Below are positions 45,506 to 56,591 of a stretch of 64,000 nt of DNA, one piece after another (position 1 is the stretch's first letter; each line of letters starts with the position of its first letter). The notes below the pieces were generated by a model, which saw only the letters and a program-made list of their open reading frames with translations, was not told the origin of the DNA and did not search any database. The translations under genes were made by a program, and so were the position numbers. Where the stretch lies: NCBI RefSeq assembly GCF_004353185.1, contig NZ_SMUS01000004.1, positions 1 through 64,000 of the forward strand, in the 5' to 3' direction. The DNA comes from Clostridium cuniculi. Lineage in GTDB: Bacteria; Bacillota; Clostridia; Clostridiales; Clostridiaceae.

Positions 45506-46861
45506 TTATTCAAACTCTAAATAATCTTCACCAATTATTATTACTGCATCATACTTTTCATATTCTGAATCTTTATTCTTTGAAAGATTTTTAATTCCTG
45601 TATCATCGCTTAATAACTTCTTTAAATCTTTATTATTTGATAATATACTTGATTCTTTACTTTTATCAAAATTTCCAACACTTATATTAGCATATCCCAA
45701 TTTCTCTAGTTCTGTTTTTAAATTGCCCGCTAAACCATTTACTCTAGTTGCATTTAAAACCATAATAGAAGAATTCTTTTTTGCTTCACTATTATCTGCC
45801 TCACTAGTAATCTTTAATGATTCTATTAAGCTTTGATTATATGAAGGATCTGCAACTAAAAAATCTTGTCCATATATTTTTTCGTTATATCCTTGTAATG
45901 TCTTCATAGATATTCCTGAATTGCTTATCATCTTCAATCCATACTTTATCATATCTGTACCTGACATATTAGTTACTACATTTTCTTTTATAGACTTTAA
46001 AATATCTGGAACCTGAGTAATTATCATAGGATTAGTACATTTCTCAATTAATGCAGATATAAACTTTTGTTGATTTTTAATTCTTCCTAAATCTCCATCT
46101 GCAAGACCTGTACCATCATTATTCTTTCTCCATCTAAAGAACTCTTCTGCTTTTTGTCCATCTAATAATACTGTTTCGCCTTTATTAAAATGTATATGCA
46201 AATCTTGAGCATCATCATCATAATACATATCTCTATCTATATACATCTCTACTCCACCAATAGCATCAATTAAATTTCTAAATGCAGCATAATCAATCTC
46301 TACAAGATAATTAACTGTTATATCTAATAAATCTTCAACTTGTTCTATAACTTCTTCTTCTCCGCCTAAAGCATAAGCAGCATTTATTTTCCAATAAGGA
46401 ATGTAATTTCCATTACCATCATGTGCATTTTCAACCTCAATTAAAGTATCTCTTGGAATTGAAACTACTTTTATATTATCAGTACGTGGATTATAATTTA
46501 ACAACATCATGGTATCAGTTCTTCTAGCAGAAGTATTTGAAGTATTCTCTGCATCTCCTATATCCATACCTAATAATAATATATTCACAGTTTCATTTGC
46601 TTTAGGCTTAACTCCTGCCATCATATCATTATTATTTAAAGATGCAATAAAAGAAAACAAGTATACTCCACATAGTACTGTTAATATTACTATTGTTAAA
46701 AATGCAGCTGTAATTGCTCTTTTTATAACTGTAGATCTTTTTTCTTTTCTTCTTAATTTATTTCTTATCTCTAACTCTTCTCTTGGGCTTAATTCTCTGC
46801 CTCTCTTTTTATTAGAGACTCTTCTACTATTATTTCCTCTGTTATCCTTTTTACTTGACAT
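45506..46861 (-). CDS. LCP-family glycopolymer transferase with LytR_C domain
   Basis: The 451-residue protein has a long basic cytoplasmic N-terminus (about 45 residues, many Arg/Lys/Asn), one membrane span, the LCP catalytic domain (NILLLGMDIG, RRTDTMMLLNYN, SIPRDTLIEV, INAAYALGG, FFRWRKNNDGTG then DLGRIKNQQ) and a C-terminal LytR_C domain (SSIMVLNATRVNGLAGNLK). It attaches wall polymers to peptidoglycan. ATG at 46861 with GAGGG upstream is preferred over a GTG at 46876. It ends the obg operon (obg-yhbY-nadD-yqeK-lcp). Confidence 0.9.
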   Translation of the reverse strand: MSSKKDNRGNNSRRVSNKKRGRELSPREELEIRNKLRRKEKRSTVIKRAITAAFLTIVILTVLCGVYLFSFIASLNNNDMMAGVKPKANETVNILLLGMDIGDAENTSNTSARRTDTMMLLNYNPRTDNIKVVSIPRDTLIEVENAHDGNGNYIPYWKINAAYALGGEEEVIEQVEDLLDITVNYLVEIDYAAFRNLIDAIGGVEMYIDRDMYYDDDAQDLHIHFNKGETVLLDGQKAEEFFRWRKNNDGTGLADGDLGRIKNQQKFISALIEKCTNPMIITQVPDILKSIKENVVTNMSGTDMIKYGLKMISNSGISMKTLQGYNEKIYGQDFLVADPSYNQSLIESLKITSEADNSEAKKNSSIMVLNATRVNGLAGNLKTELEKLGYANISVGNFDKSKESSILSNNKDLKKLLSDDTGIKNLSKNKDSEYEKYDAVIIIGEDYLEFE

Positions 46862-46914
46862 TGTCCCGTCCCTCACCTTATATATACTAATAAAAAATTA
46901 ATTACTATTAAAAT

Positions 46915-47490
46915 CTATTTAGTCTTCATATTATATACTAAATAATTTCTTGCTTTAACAGAGTTTATATCTACTGCACAACCTTTTGTTAATAAATATA
47001 TAGTTGTATGAGTTAATGCCTTTAACATAGCTAAGTCTAAATCTTTATAAGCTAATTCTCTAATCTCATCTACACCATCAAATTTTCTAGAAGGTTCTAT
47101 TAAATCTGCAAGGTATATTATTTTTTCAAGATTAGTCATATTTTCCTTACCTGTAGTATGCCATCTCATAGCATTTAAAATTTCTTCATCTTCTATTTCA
47201 AAAACTTTTCTAGCTATTATCGGTGCAATTATAGAGTGCCATAATTCTTGTGTATTTTTTTCATCAATTGATAAAAAAATATTCTCATCTTCTATTACTT
47301 TTTTCAACTCTTCATCACTCATATTTTTTGCAACATCGTGACAAAGTGCTGCTATTTCAGCTTTATTTTTATCTTCTCCATAAATTTCTGCAAGCTTAAT
47401 AGCTGTATTAACAACACCTAAAGTATGCCCATACCTAGATGGCTTTAAATTATTTTTTAAATACTCTCTTATTTCCTCTAATCCCCACAT
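46915..47490 (-). CDS. yqeK: HD-domain diadenosine tetraphosphate hydrolase YqeK
   Basis: The 191-residue HD-domain protein shows RYGHTLGVV, the metal-binding AALCHDVAKNM and AMRWHTTGKENM, then YLADLIEPSR. YqeK cleaves Ap4A symmetrically to ADP. It is encoded directly after nadD and before the LCP gene, the usual Firmicute order. Confidence 0.9.
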   Translation of the reverse strand: MWGLEEIREYLKNNLKPSRYGHTLGVVNTAIKLAEIYGEDKNKAEIAALCHDVAKNMSDEELKKVIEDENIFLSIDEKNTQELWHSIIAPIIARKVFEIEDEEILNAMRWHTTGKENMTNLEKIIYLADLIEPSRKFDGVDEIRELAYKDLDLAMLKALTHTTIYLLTKGCAVDINSVKARNYLVYNMKTK

Positions 47491-47491
47491 T

Positions 47492-48100
47492 TTAATGCTC
47501 CCTATATAAATTATTCTGTTCTATATACTCCATGACCTTATTAGGCATAAAGAAATCTACTCTTTTTCCCCTTATTATTCTTTCTCTAATCATAGAAGAA
47601 GAAATGTCCAAATTACTTATATCTAATAAAATTACATTTGAATTATATTTATCTTGTAACTTTTTCTTTTGTCTTTCAAGGGTTTCTTTAGTGTACTCCC
47701 CTCTATTGAAAGCTACAAATGTACAATTACTTAATACTAACTCTGGATTTTTCCACTTTTCTATATCCATTAAAGAATCAGCTCCAGCAATGAAGAAGAC
47801 TTCAATATCTTCTTCATCACCTTTTAAATATTTTAAAGTTTCATAAGTATAACTATATCCTTGCTTCTGTATTTCATAATCACTAATTTCAAAGCCTGAA
47901 TAATCTTTTATAGCCATCTTAACCATATCATATCTATAGTTAGAATCTATTACTGGACTTTCTTTTTTATGTGGTGGATTTCCTGCAACCATAAATATAA
48001 CTTTATCTAAATTTAAAGTTTCTTTAGCTTCATATGCAATATATAAATGTGCTAAATGTATGGGGTTAAATGTTCCACCCATCATACCATATCGTTTCAT
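47492..48100 (-). CDS. nadD: Nicotinate-nucleotide adenylyltransferase
   Basis: The 202-residue enzyme joins ATP and nicotinate mononucleotide in NAD synthesis. It shows the nucleotidyltransferase motif GGTFNPIHLAHL, FMVAGNPPHKKE, FFIAGADSLMDIEKW and the end motif ISSSMIRERI. It lies between yhbY and yqeK. Confidence 0.95.
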   Translation of the reverse strand: MKRYGMMGGTFNPIHLAHLYIAYEAKETLNLDKVIFMVAGNPPHKKESPVIDSNYRYDMVKMAIKDYSGFEISDYEIQKQGYSYTYETLKYLKGDEEDIEVFFIAGADSLMDIEKWKNPELVLSNCTFVAFNRGEYTKETLERQKKKLQDKYNSNVILLDISNLDISSSMIRERIIRGKRVDFFMPNKVMEYIEQNNLYREH

Positions 48101-48102
48101 AG

Positions 48103-48408
48103 TTACTTATTTTTTCCTTGAGGTAATTCTATTTTAGGTTTCTTTTCAGATCTCTTATATAGTACAATCTTGCTTCCTATAGCTTGAACTCCTTCACATC
48201 CTATAGCTTTGCATATTTCATCAGAAACCTCTCTAGCAGCTAATCCACTATTTTCTAAAACCTTTATTTTTATAAGTTCTCTAGCTTCTAAAGCTTCTTC
48301 TAATTGTCTTAAAAATGTTTCTTCAACACCATTTTTACCTATTTGGAATATTGGCGTAATTGTATTTGCAAGCCCTCTTAAATAAGCTCTTTGTTTTCCT
48401 GTTATCAT
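48103..48408 (-). CDS. yhbY: YhbY/CRM-domain RNA-binding protein
   Basis: The 101-residue CRM domain protein shows KQRAYLRGLAN, IFQIGKNGVEETFLRQL, RELIKIKVLEN and GCEGVQAIGSKIVLYKRS. It associates with pre-50S ribosomal subunits. It is encoded between obg and nadD. Confidence 0.93.
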   Translation of the reverse strand: MITGKQRAYLRGLANTITPIFQIGKNGVEETFLRQLEEALEARELIKIKVLENSGLAAREVSDEICKAIGCEGVQAIGSKIVLYKRSEKKPKIELPQGKNK

Positions 48409-48422
48409 GTACCTTACTCCTC

Positions 48423-49733
<1,311 letters not shown>

Positions 49734-49825
49734 CTAATGTTAAACATAAGAATCCTATTTTTTATTATTCCATAACATATATATTTTATAATAGTATATA
49801 TAAAATATATATTTATTACAAGAAT

Positions 49826-49849
49826 AAAAGCACCCTTACGGGTGCTTTT
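49826..49849. terminator. rpmA terminator
   Basis: AAAAGCACCC TTAC GGGTGCTTTT is a perfect 10-bp stem with a 4-base loop, just past the rpmA stop on the minus strand, separating it from obg. Confidence 0.93.
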
Positions 49850-49866
49850 ACCTATATAAAATATAA

Positions 49867-50172
49867 TTATTCAGCTATTTCTTCAACGCTTACTGGGTAA
49901 ACAGAAACTTTTTTCTTGTCTCTTCCCATTCTTTCGAATTTTACGATTCCGTCTTCCTTAGCAAATAAAGTGTCATCTCCACCCTTACCTACGTTTAGAC
50001 CTGGGTGAATCTTAGTTCCTCTTTGTCTGTAAAGGATGTTTCCAGCTAAAACGAATTCTCCGTCTGCAGCCTTAGCACCTAATCTCTTAGATTCAGAATC
50101 TCTACCATTCTTTGAACTACCTACCCCTTTCTTGTGGGCAAATAATTGAAGGTTCATCATTAACATACTCAT
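49867..50172 (-). CDS. rpmA: Ribosomal protein L27, with cleavable N-terminus
   Basis: L27 of 101 residues in the longest form. Before the universal [16 protein letters not shown] start it has the Firmicute extension MMNLQLF, which is removed by the Prp protease after Phe to expose the mature N-terminus. The start is either the ATG at 50172, overlapping the prp stop by one base with AGGAGG 4 bp away, or the ATG at 50166 with 10 bp spacing. The prp gene lies directly upstream. Confidence 0.96.
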   Translation of the reverse strand: MSMLMMNLQLFAHKKGVGSSKNGRDSESKRLGAKAADGEFVLAGNILYRQRGTKIHPGLNVGKGGDDTLFAKEDGIVKFERMGRDKKKVSVYPVSVEEIAE

Positions 50173-50546
50173 TACACCTCCTCGAATTTTATTTTTATAT
50201 ATTTATTCCGTCTATTTTTACCAAAACTAGCTTCCAGGGACATCATTAAACTTTCTAAACTTTTTTCAAAGGTTAAAAGTAATACTTGCCCTTTCTCAAT
50301 ATCTTCTTCCTTAAGATCATTTAAGTTTAATGATAAAAATCCATCATTTATTTCATACTTTATTGGAAGTTTTAGTACTTCCTGCATGCCTATTACAACA
50401 CTTTGAGATAATACTGAAACACTATTACATATCATATCATATGCATCACCTGTAGTGCTTTCAATTTCTTCTCTTGATAAAGCATGACCTTCTATCTTAA
50501 ATCCGAGAGATATATGTTTTCGCTTAAATATAATAACCTTAATCAT
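50172..50546 (-). CDS. prp: Ribosomal-processing cysteine protease Prp (YsxB family)
   Basis: The 124-residue protein lies between rplU and rpmA, the conserved place of prp. It carries the catalytic His in EGHALSREE and the catalytic Cys in [14 protein letters not shown]. Prp cuts the MMNLQLF extension of L27, encoded next. The ribosome binding site is weak, so translation may be coupled to rplU. Confidence 0.92.
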   Translation of the reverse strand: MIKVIIFKRKHISLGFKIEGHALSREEIESTTGDAYDMICNSVSVLSQSVVIGMQEVLKLPIKYEINDGFLSLNLNDLKEEDIEKGQVLLLTFEKSLESLMMSLEASFGKNRRNKYIKIKFEEV

Positions 50547-50555
50547 AACTTAAAA

Positions 50556-50867
50556 TTAAGCTTCGATTTTTTCGATTACTAATTTAGTGTAAGGTTGTCT
50601 GTGACCAGTCTTCTTTCTGTAGTCCTTCTTTGGCTTATACTTGAAAACTGTGATTTTCTTAGCTTTTCCTTGAGCTGCTACCTTAGCAACAACTTTAGCT
50701 CCAGCAACTACTGGTGCACCAACTGTTAAAGTTTCTCCGTTAGAAACAGCTAAAACCTCTGTTAATTCTACTGTTGATTCAACTTCAGCGTTTAATTTTT
50801 CAACGTATATTACGTCTCCTTCTTGAACTCTGTATTGTTTTCCTCCAGTTAATACTACTGCGTACAT
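50556..50867 (-). CDS. rplU: Ribosomal protein L21
   Basis: L21 of 103 residues: [44 protein letters not shown], then [16 protein letters not shown] at 50867 has AGAGGAGGTG at the right distance; longer starts run into the leader. It begins the rplU-prp-rpmA operon. Confidence 0.97.
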   Translation of the reverse strand: MYAVVLTGGKQYRVQEGDVIYVEKLNAEVESTVELTEVLAVSNGETLTVGAPVVAGAKVVAKVAAQGKAKKITVFKYKPKKDYRKKTGHRQPYTKLVIEKIEA

Positions 50868-50952
50868 TAAAACACCTCCTCTTAAACGGTCTCGCCAATG
50901 TAGGTACAAAGATTTAACTTTGTTTTTATTAAAACCCGTTATGTGCGGTTTA
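50868..50952 (-). ncRNA. L21 leader (autoregulatory r-protein leader)
   Basis: The transcript leader upstream of rplU carries the conserved pieces of the Firmicute L21 leader: CCGCACATAACGGGT, then GTACCT and TTGGCGAGACCGT, just before the ribosome binding site. It is believed to let L21 (or its operon) repress its own expression. Identification is by memory of the conserved segments, not by a covariance search. Confidence 0.75.
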
Positions 50953-50960
50953 CATATGAC

Positions 50961-50990
50961 ATTCTATCATATAAAAATACATTTTGTAAA
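50961..50990 (-). promoter_or_regulatory. Candidate sigma-A promoter of rplU-prp-rpmA
   Basis: On the minus strand TTTACA (50985-50990) and TAGAAT (50961-50966) are 18 bp apart, placing the transcript start just before the L21 leader. Confidence 0.5.
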
Positions 50991-50998
50991 GAAGTTTA

Positions 50999-52441
50999 TT
51001 ACACTTTTTCAATTGTTTTTATCTTGTACTTTTGGTAATTTTCTTTTTGATTAGAGAATATAAGAGGTTCAACCCTATACCCCTCTATATCCTCAACGAA
51101 ATTTAAATAAATTTCTTTATCTAATCCATCAATATTTTTCAAAAATTTAAATAGATCTCCCTTTATATCCTCTTCATAATTTTTATCTATCTCAACATAA
51201 AAATCATTTATAGAGTTCTCATTTGAACACTTTATAATTTCATTTCTAATAAGAGTTTCAATGTAAGATAATCTTAAAAGAAATCCATTACTTTTACATT
51301 TTCGGCAAGGCTCTTCTAAATACTCATAAATAGATTTACCTTTTCTTTTTCTACTTATTTGAATTAAATCAAGCTCTGTAAAAGGAAAAACCCTAACATT
51401 TCCCTTATCTACTTCTAATGCTTTTTTAAGTTCCTTAAGTACAGGTATTTTTTGTTTTTCATCTCTCATATCAATGAAATCAACAACTATAATTCCACTT
51501 AAATTTCTTAATCTAATTTGTCTTCCTACTTCTTTTGCAGCCTCTAAATTAGTTTGCATTATAGTTTTATTAAAATCTCTACCTTTTGTATTTTTTCCAC
51601 TATTAACATCTATTACATACATAGCTTCTGTTTTATCTATTACAATATATCCACCACAAGGTATATTAACCTTTTTATGTCTTAATTTAATTATTTCTTT
51701 TTCTATTCCACTATAATCAAATAAAGTTCTTGTACCCTCATAAAGTTTAAATTCAACATTGCTATGATTGTTAACTAAACCCTTTACTATTTCTAAAAAT
51801 TCTTCATCATCTACAACAATTTTAGTTTTTCTATTATCAAGCTCTTCTAAAAACCTTGTAATTAAGCTATTTGATTTAATCTTACCTATATTTTTAGAAT
51901 ATTTAAGTTTTCTTTCCATATCATCTTTTTTATTTAAAAGATAATTTAGTTCTTCATTCAACTCTTCATTTGTTGCAGATTCAGCATCTGTTCTAAATAC
52001 AATCCCAATTCCTCTAATTGGATTTATAAGAGTAGTTAATCTTCTTCTTTGCTCTACATCACAAATTCGTTTTGATAAAGTTATTCCTTCATCTCCTAAT
52101 GTTAAAACAATAAACTTACCTAGTATAGTAACTTTATTGCTAACTTTAGCCCCTTTGTTTCCTAAAGGCTCCTTTAAGACTTCTACTAATAACTCCTGAC
52201 CTTTTTTTATTCCAACTCTTTTTAGTTCTTCACTATAATACATATAAGCTTCTTTTTCTAAGCCTATATCTAAAAACACAGAGTTAATTCCAGGAATTAT
52301 ATTCTTAACTCTAGCTTTATACACTTCTCCAATTTGTGGATTAATGGAGTCCTCTTCTACAAGGCACTCCATTAATTCATCCTGTTCTTTTACTGCAATT
52401 CTAATCAAACTTTCCCTTTTTTCAATGAAAATTTCTCTCAT
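50999..52441 (-). CDS. rng: Ribonuclease E/G family protein
   Basis: The 480-residue protein has an N-terminal S1 domain (about 35-110, GEVYKARVKNIIPGINSVFL) and the RNase E/G catalytic domain with metal-binding Asp in YVIDVNSGKNTKG and VVDFIDMRDE, plus a zinc-link C-x-x-C (CRKCKSNG). It processes rRNA and mRNA. It is followed by rplU after the leader, as in many clostridia. Confidence 0.93.
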   Translation of the reverse strand: MREIFIEKRESLIRIAVKEQDELMECLVEEDSINPQIGEVYKARVKNIIPGINSVFLDIGLEKEAYMYYSEELKRVGIKKGQELLVEVLKEPLGNKGAKVSNKVTILGKFIVLTLGDEGITLSKRICDVEQRRRLTTLINPIRGIGIVFRTDAESATNEELNEELNYLLNKKDDMERKLKYSKNIGKIKSNSLITRFLEELDNRKTKIVVDDEEFLEIVKGLVNNHSNVEFKLYEGTRTLFDYSGIEKEIIKLRHKKVNIPCGGYIVIDKTEAMYVIDVNSGKNTKGRDFNKTIMQTNLEAAKEVGRQIRLRNLSGIIVVDFIDMRDEKQKIPVLKELKKALEVDKGNVRVFPFTELDLIQISRKRKGKSIYEYLEEPCRKCKSNGFLLRLSYIETLIRNEIIKCSNENSINDFYVEIDKNYEEDIKGDLFKFLKNIDGLDKEIYLNFVEDIEGYRVEPLIFSNQKENYQKYKIKTIEKV

Positions 52442-52453
52442 ATCAAAACTACC

Positions 52454-53161
52454 TTAAATCCCCTTATATAAAGGAACATATTTATTATTTTTTAATATAT
52501 ACATTTCTTCTCTTTTTATATTTACAAAAGAATCTACATTAACTTCTGATATTTTACCTTTTAAATACGTTACTAAAAGATCTGCAGAAAGATTTTCTCT
52601 ACTACCTGTTGCTATTAATGTATTTAAAACTAGTTCATTATCTTTTATCCAATACTTAAACTCTTTAACAAAAGGTTTTATATCAGTAAGTTTTTCACCT
52701 TTTTTAGTTTTCTTAACTATTTCCCATTTAGATTCATTTAAAGTCTTCATCATTTCTTCTTCAACTTTAGAAGTTCCATTAAGTTTTACTTTAATTATAT
52801 ATCTTGCACCATCTAAAAGCGCCATAGCTTGTGGCAATCTCTTAACATTCTCTACTATTTCAACAGGTGTTGCATGTAAAAATTTAATTGTTGGAGGAGC
52901 ACTAGCATTTAATTTTTCTATAACTTCTCCTACTCCAAGAGATTCTGTTAAAACTAAATCTAAATATTCACCATCAGAATAAACTCCAACTGAAAGTGGT
53001 TGTGCTATTGATAAAGACATATGTGGATTAAAACCTTTTGAATATTCAACTGGTAATCCTGATCTTTTTATTATTCTTTGAATAGTTCTCATTAAATCTA
53101 AATGCCCAATAAATTTAATGTTCTCGCCTTTAGTAAATTTAATTACGTATCGCACCTTCAA
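52454..53161 (-). CDS. TIGR03936-family radical-SAM-linked protein (DUF2344)
   Basis: The 235-residue protein begins MKVRYVIKFTKGENIKFIGHLDLMRT and contains SKGFNPHMSLSIAQPLSVGVYSDGEYLDL, the signature of the DUF2344/TIGR03936 family. It starts at a TTG with AAGGGAAGTG upstream and overlaps its radical-SAM partner gene by 23 bp. The substrate of the pair is unknown; it may be part of tRNA or rRNA modification given its position beside rng. Confidence 0.88.
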   Translation of the reverse strand: MKVRYVIKFTKGENIKFIGHLDLMRTIQRIIKRSGLPVEYSKGFNPHMSLSIAQPLSVGVYSDGEYLDLVLTESLGVGEVIEKLNASAPPTIKFLHATPVEIVENVKRLPQAMALLDGARYIIKVKLNGTSKVEEEMMKTLNESKWEIVKKTKKGEKLTDIKPFVKEFKYWIKDNELVLNTLIATGSRENLSADLLVTYLKGKISEVNVDSFVNIKREEMYILKNNKYVPLYKGI

Positions 53162-54998
53162 AACACTTCCCTTCTTTAAAGTTTACGTTTATTCCACATC
53201 CTGTACAACCTTCTAAACAATTCTTAGTAAGCTCAGCTTTTTTCGCCTTCTCATTTTCTCTTTCAAGATATTTTCTATTAACTCCTATATCTATGAAATC
53301 CCATGGAAGTATTTCTTCATAACTTCTATCTCTATATACATAGAAATCTGGATCTAAATTACATTCAGCCATAGCTTCGTTCCATATATCCATATTGAAG
53401 TATTCTGACCATCCATCAAATTTAGCACCCTTTTCAAATGCCTTTATTAAAACATCACAAGTTCTTCTATCACCTCTTGCAAATACAGCTTCCATAAATG
53501 AAGTTTCTTGCTCATGATAGTTATAAACTATACTTCTTGATTTTATAGCTCCTCTAACAGCTTTAATTCTTTCATCAACTATTTCTGGTCTAGCCATTGG
53601 AGCCCATTGGAATGGAGTAAATGGCTTTGGAACTAATATAGATGTACTTACTGTAATTTTTAATCCTTTATTTCTAACATTCTTTGGAATTCCAAAGTAA
53701 ACATCAGCCATTTTTTCTGCTAATTCACCAATTCCTGCTGCATCTTCTGTTGTTTCATAAGGTAATCCTAATATGAAGTATAATTTAATAGTACTCCATC
53801 CTGATTCAAAAGCGCTCTTAGCAGCTTCTAAAATTCTTTCTTCAGTTAACCCTTTATTTATTATGTCTCTCATTCTTTGAGAACCAGCTTCTGGAGCAAA
53901 AGTTAACCCAGTTTTTCTAACCTTTTGAATCTCTTTAATTAAATCTACTGAAAAAGCATCGACTCTTATTGATGGAAGGGCTATACCTACCTTATCTCCT
54001 TCATGTTCTAAAATTAAACTTGATATTAAATTTTGTATATTAGAGTAGTCACAAATACTTAAAGAAGCTAATGATACCTCATTATATCCAGTAGCCTTAA
54101 GAGCTTTCCTAGCTTGTTCTAATAAAGTATTTGTAGTTTTTTCTCTAACAGGTCTATAAATCATTCCTGCTTGACAGAATCTACAACCATTAGTACATCC
54201 TCTAGCTGTTTCTAAAACAACTCTATCATGAACTATTTCAGTATAAGGAACTATCATTTCATCTGGAAATGCTACTGAATCAAAATCATTAACTATTCTC
54301 TTTTTGATCTTAGCCGGAACATCTTCGTATTTAGGCTTAAACTCTTTTATAGTTCCATCTTCGTTGTATGTAACATCATAGAGACTTGGAACATAAATTC
54401 CACCTATCTTTGATATTTCTCTTAAGAATTCCTTTTTATTAACTTTTCCATTAGCTTTATGTCTCGCATAAACCTCTAAAACATCGTTCATCATTTCTTC
54501 ACCTTCACCAATTTCGAAGAAATCTACGATATCATATAAAGGTTCTGGATTATATGCACAAGGACCTCCAGCCATAATTATTGGTTCATCCTCGCCTCTT
54601 TCACTTGCTCTTATAGTTATTCCTGACATATCAAGCATATTTAATATATTTGTATAACTCATTTCATATTGAAGAGTAAATCCTAACATATCAAATTTAT
54701 CTAATGAAGTTTTAGTTTCTAAAGAAAATAACTTTATATTATTTTCTCTCATTAACCCTTCCATATCTGGCCATGGTGTAAATACTCTTTCACAATATGT
54801 ATCTTTTCTTTCATTTATAGTATGATATAAAATTCTTGTTCCTAAGTGAGACATACCAACTTCATATACATCTGGAAAACAAAATGCAAATCTTATATTA
54901 ACATCCTCTGGATTTTTTATAACTTGATTTAATTCTCCACCTACATATCTAGATGGCTTTTCTACCTTACATAAAATATCATCAGTTATTTTATTCAT
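53139..54998 (-). CDS. TIGR03960-family B12-binding-type radical SAM protein
   Basis: The 619-residue protein has an N-terminal B12-binding-like domain (FCFPDVYEVGMSHLGTRILY), then the radical SAM core with the cluster motif CTNGCRFCQAG, LSICDYSN, PSIRVDAFS and TFAPEAGSQRMRD, and a C-terminal extension with a Cys-rich end (CLEGCTGCGIN). It is always found with TIGR03936; the reaction is not established. AAGGAGG precedes the ATG. Confidence 0.9.
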   Translation of the reverse strand: MNKITDDILCKVEKPSRYVGGELNQVIKNPEDVNIRFAFCFPDVYEVGMSHLGTRILYHTINERKDTYCERVFTPWPDMEGLMRENNIKLFSLETKTSLDKFDMLGFTLQYEMSYTNILNMLDMSGITIRASERGEDEPIIMAGGPCAYNPEPLYDIVDFFEIGEGEEMMNDVLEVYARHKANGKVNKKEFLREISKIGGIYVPSLYDVTYNEDGTIKEFKPKYEDVPAKIKKRIVNDFDSVAFPDEMIVPYTEIVHDRVVLETARGCTNGCRFCQAGMIYRPVREKTTNTLLEQARKALKATGYNEVSLASLSICDYSNIQNLISSLILEHEGDKVGIALPSIRVDAFSVDLIKEIQKVRKTGLTFAPEAGSQRMRDIINKGLTEERILEAAKSAFESGWSTIKLYFILGLPYETTEDAAGIGELAEKMADVYFGIPKNVRNKGLKITVSTSILVPKPFTPFQWAPMARPEIVDERIKAVRGAIKSRSIVYNYHEQETSFMEAVFARGDRRTCDVLIKAFEKGAKFDGWSEYFNMDIWNEAMAECNLDPDFYVYRDRSYEEILPWDFIDIGVNRKYLERENEKAKKAELTKNCLEGCTGCGINVNFKEGKCFEGAIRN

Positions 54999-55021
54999 AA
55001 GTACCCTCCTTTAATTTAGTG

Positions 55022-55136
55022 AAAAGTTACAAGTGACAAGTTATAAGTTTAGGAAAAAATTATATTTTAGAAACTCCCATTGGAGTTTCATCCTTAACTT
55101 CCCACTTGTCACTTGCCACTTGCCACTTGTCATTGT
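55022..55136. repeat. Palindromic element with heptamer arms (copy 2)
   Basis: The right arm is four heptamers CACTTGY (55103-55130); the left arm has their inverse in degenerate form (ACAAGTGACAAG). In the centre is GAAACTCC-CATT-GGAGTTTC. It lies between the TIGR03960 gene and the SpoIVFB-like gene. Same build as 45362-45495 with different sequence. Confidence 0.75.
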
Positions 55137-55175
55137 CTATCTGATATTCTAGCATATTAATCATAAAAAAGTAAA

Positions 55176-56039
55176 CTAATTCAAAGCCTCGTTTCTCATA
55201 TCAAAATATTCCTCTAATGTAATATTTCCATAAAGTTTTAAAGCTTCTATTAGTTCATCTTCATGCATTATAAATAAAAGCCTTAAATCATCATCTAGCA
55301 CATAAAAAGAATTAAATCTATTTTTATCTATTATTGCCATAACATTAGCTAAACCTAATTTGTAGTATACTGATATACTCTTATTTTCAATATATTTATT
55401 TCTTAATAGCTTGTTTCTTTTCACAAATATATTTCCCATTAATATATACATTGCTGATTTTTTTTCGCTTTTAGTTATTAAATAAATCATTATAGCTGCA
55501 ACAATCAAACTAACATTTAGGCTTTTACTATATATAAATACAATTAAAGCAATAGTAATGAGCCCTATTGCAATCATATAACTTATTTTAGAAATTATAT
55601 CGTTAGCCTTTTTATACAATATTTTTTCTGATAATATAATTTCTAATATTCTAGAACCATCTAAAGGATATGCTGGAAGAATATTAAAACACATTAAACT
55701 TAAATTAATATTAATTATTTTATCTATAATGCTATTATTAATTATTAAACCAACAAGAAAAAATATACATACAATGGCTAGATTCATACATGGCCCTGCT
55801 AAATATATTTGAATTTTTTCCTTCCTAGATAATTCATCAATATTTATAAACTCAGCATTTGTACCATATATATGAATTTTAAAATTATTGAATTTACAGC
55901 CATTTCTTTTAGCTATAATTATATGAGATATTTCATGAAGAAATATACTTATAAATGCTAAAATAATTGATTTATTTAAACTAAGAAGTATAAAAAATAA
56001 TATAATTTCAGCTAAAACACTTTTTTTCCATCTATCCAT
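55176..56039 (-). CDS. SpoIVFB-like site-2 (M50) metalloprotease
   Basis: The 287-residue membrane protein has six or so spans, zinc motif HEISH in IFLHEISHIIIAKR, and the LDG motif in NILPAYPLDGSRILE. The C-terminal part (about 200-287) resembles a CBS-like tail. In sporulation SpoIVFB cleaves pro-sigma-K in the mother cell. The gene downstream of the small membrane protein at 56103 fits the SpoIVFA-SpoIVFB order. Housekeeping M50 proteases are the alternative. Confidence 0.82.
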   Translation of the reverse strand: MDRWKKSVLAEIILFFILLSLNKSIILAFISIFLHEISHIIIAKRNGCKFNNFKIHIYGTNAEFINIDELSRKEKIQIYLAGPCMNLAIVCIFFLVGLIINNSIIDKIININLSLMCFNILPAYPLDGSRILEIILSEKILYKKANDIISKISYMIAIGLITIALIVFIYSKSLNVSLIVAAIMIYLITKSEKKSAMYILMGNIFVKRNKLLRNKYIENKSISVYYKLGLANVMAIIDKNRFNSFYVLDDDLRLLFIMHEDELIEALKLYGNITLEEYFDMRNEALN

Positions 56040-56102
56040 TTATAGCTCCTTTATAGGTTTACATTCTATTAATAACCACCTTCCTATTAGGATTTTTTAT
56101 TT

Positions 56103-56495
56103 TTAAAAATCAGCTTTTCCTCCATTTAAGCTTGTTTTTATGTAATTATTTATCTTATTTAATATCTCTGAAATATTAAAGGATTCAATATTCTCATTCT
56201 CAATACTATAGGTTGTATCATTAATTACTGCTTTTACATTTTTATAAGAATCCTGTTCACTTGGAGAATATTTCAAATAAAAAGCTGCCATAAACATAAA
56301 TATAACAACAACTAATTGATAAATAAAAACATTAACCATACTTGAAAAAAACTCTTTATTCCCTCTCTTTTGAATTTCATTTCCATACACTTCGTCAAAT
56401 GAACTTCTTCTATAAACTGGAGAGGTATTTCTTCTAGAATTCTTACTTTGTAATTCTTGATAGTATCTTTTGTATTGATAATTATAATTACTCAT
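56103..56495 (-). CDS. Single-span membrane protein, possible SpoIVFA counterpart
   Basis: The 130-residue protein has a basic, Tyr/Arg/Asn-rich cytoplasmic N-terminus (about 65 residues), one hydrophobic span (FIYQLVVVIFMFMAAFYL) and a short outer domain. It lies directly upstream of the SpoIVFB-like gene, where SpoIVFA is expected, but lacks the M23-like domain of full SpoIVFA and was not recognised by sequence. GGAGG precedes the ATG. Confidence 0.65.
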   Translation of the reverse strand: MSNYNYQYKRYYQELQSKNSRRNTSPVYRRSSFDEVYGNEIQKRGNKEFFSSMVNVFIYQLVVVIFMFMAAFYLKYSPSEQDSYKNVKAVINDTTYSIENENIESFNISEILNKINNYIKTSLNGGKADF

Positions 56496-56547
56496 TCTTT
56501 CCTCCTAAAAAATTGCTTATTAGATTATATTTTCATAATTAAAAAAA

Positions 56548-56581
56548 TATGCAATATATTGCATTTACAATATATTGCATA
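56548..56581 (-). terminator. rodA terminator
   Basis: TATGCAATATATTG and CAATATATTGCATA form a perfect 14-bp stem with a 6-base loop past the rodA stop; seven A on the plus strand give a T-run in the minus-strand transcript. Confidence 0.85.
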
Positions 56582-56591
56582 TTTAACTCAT

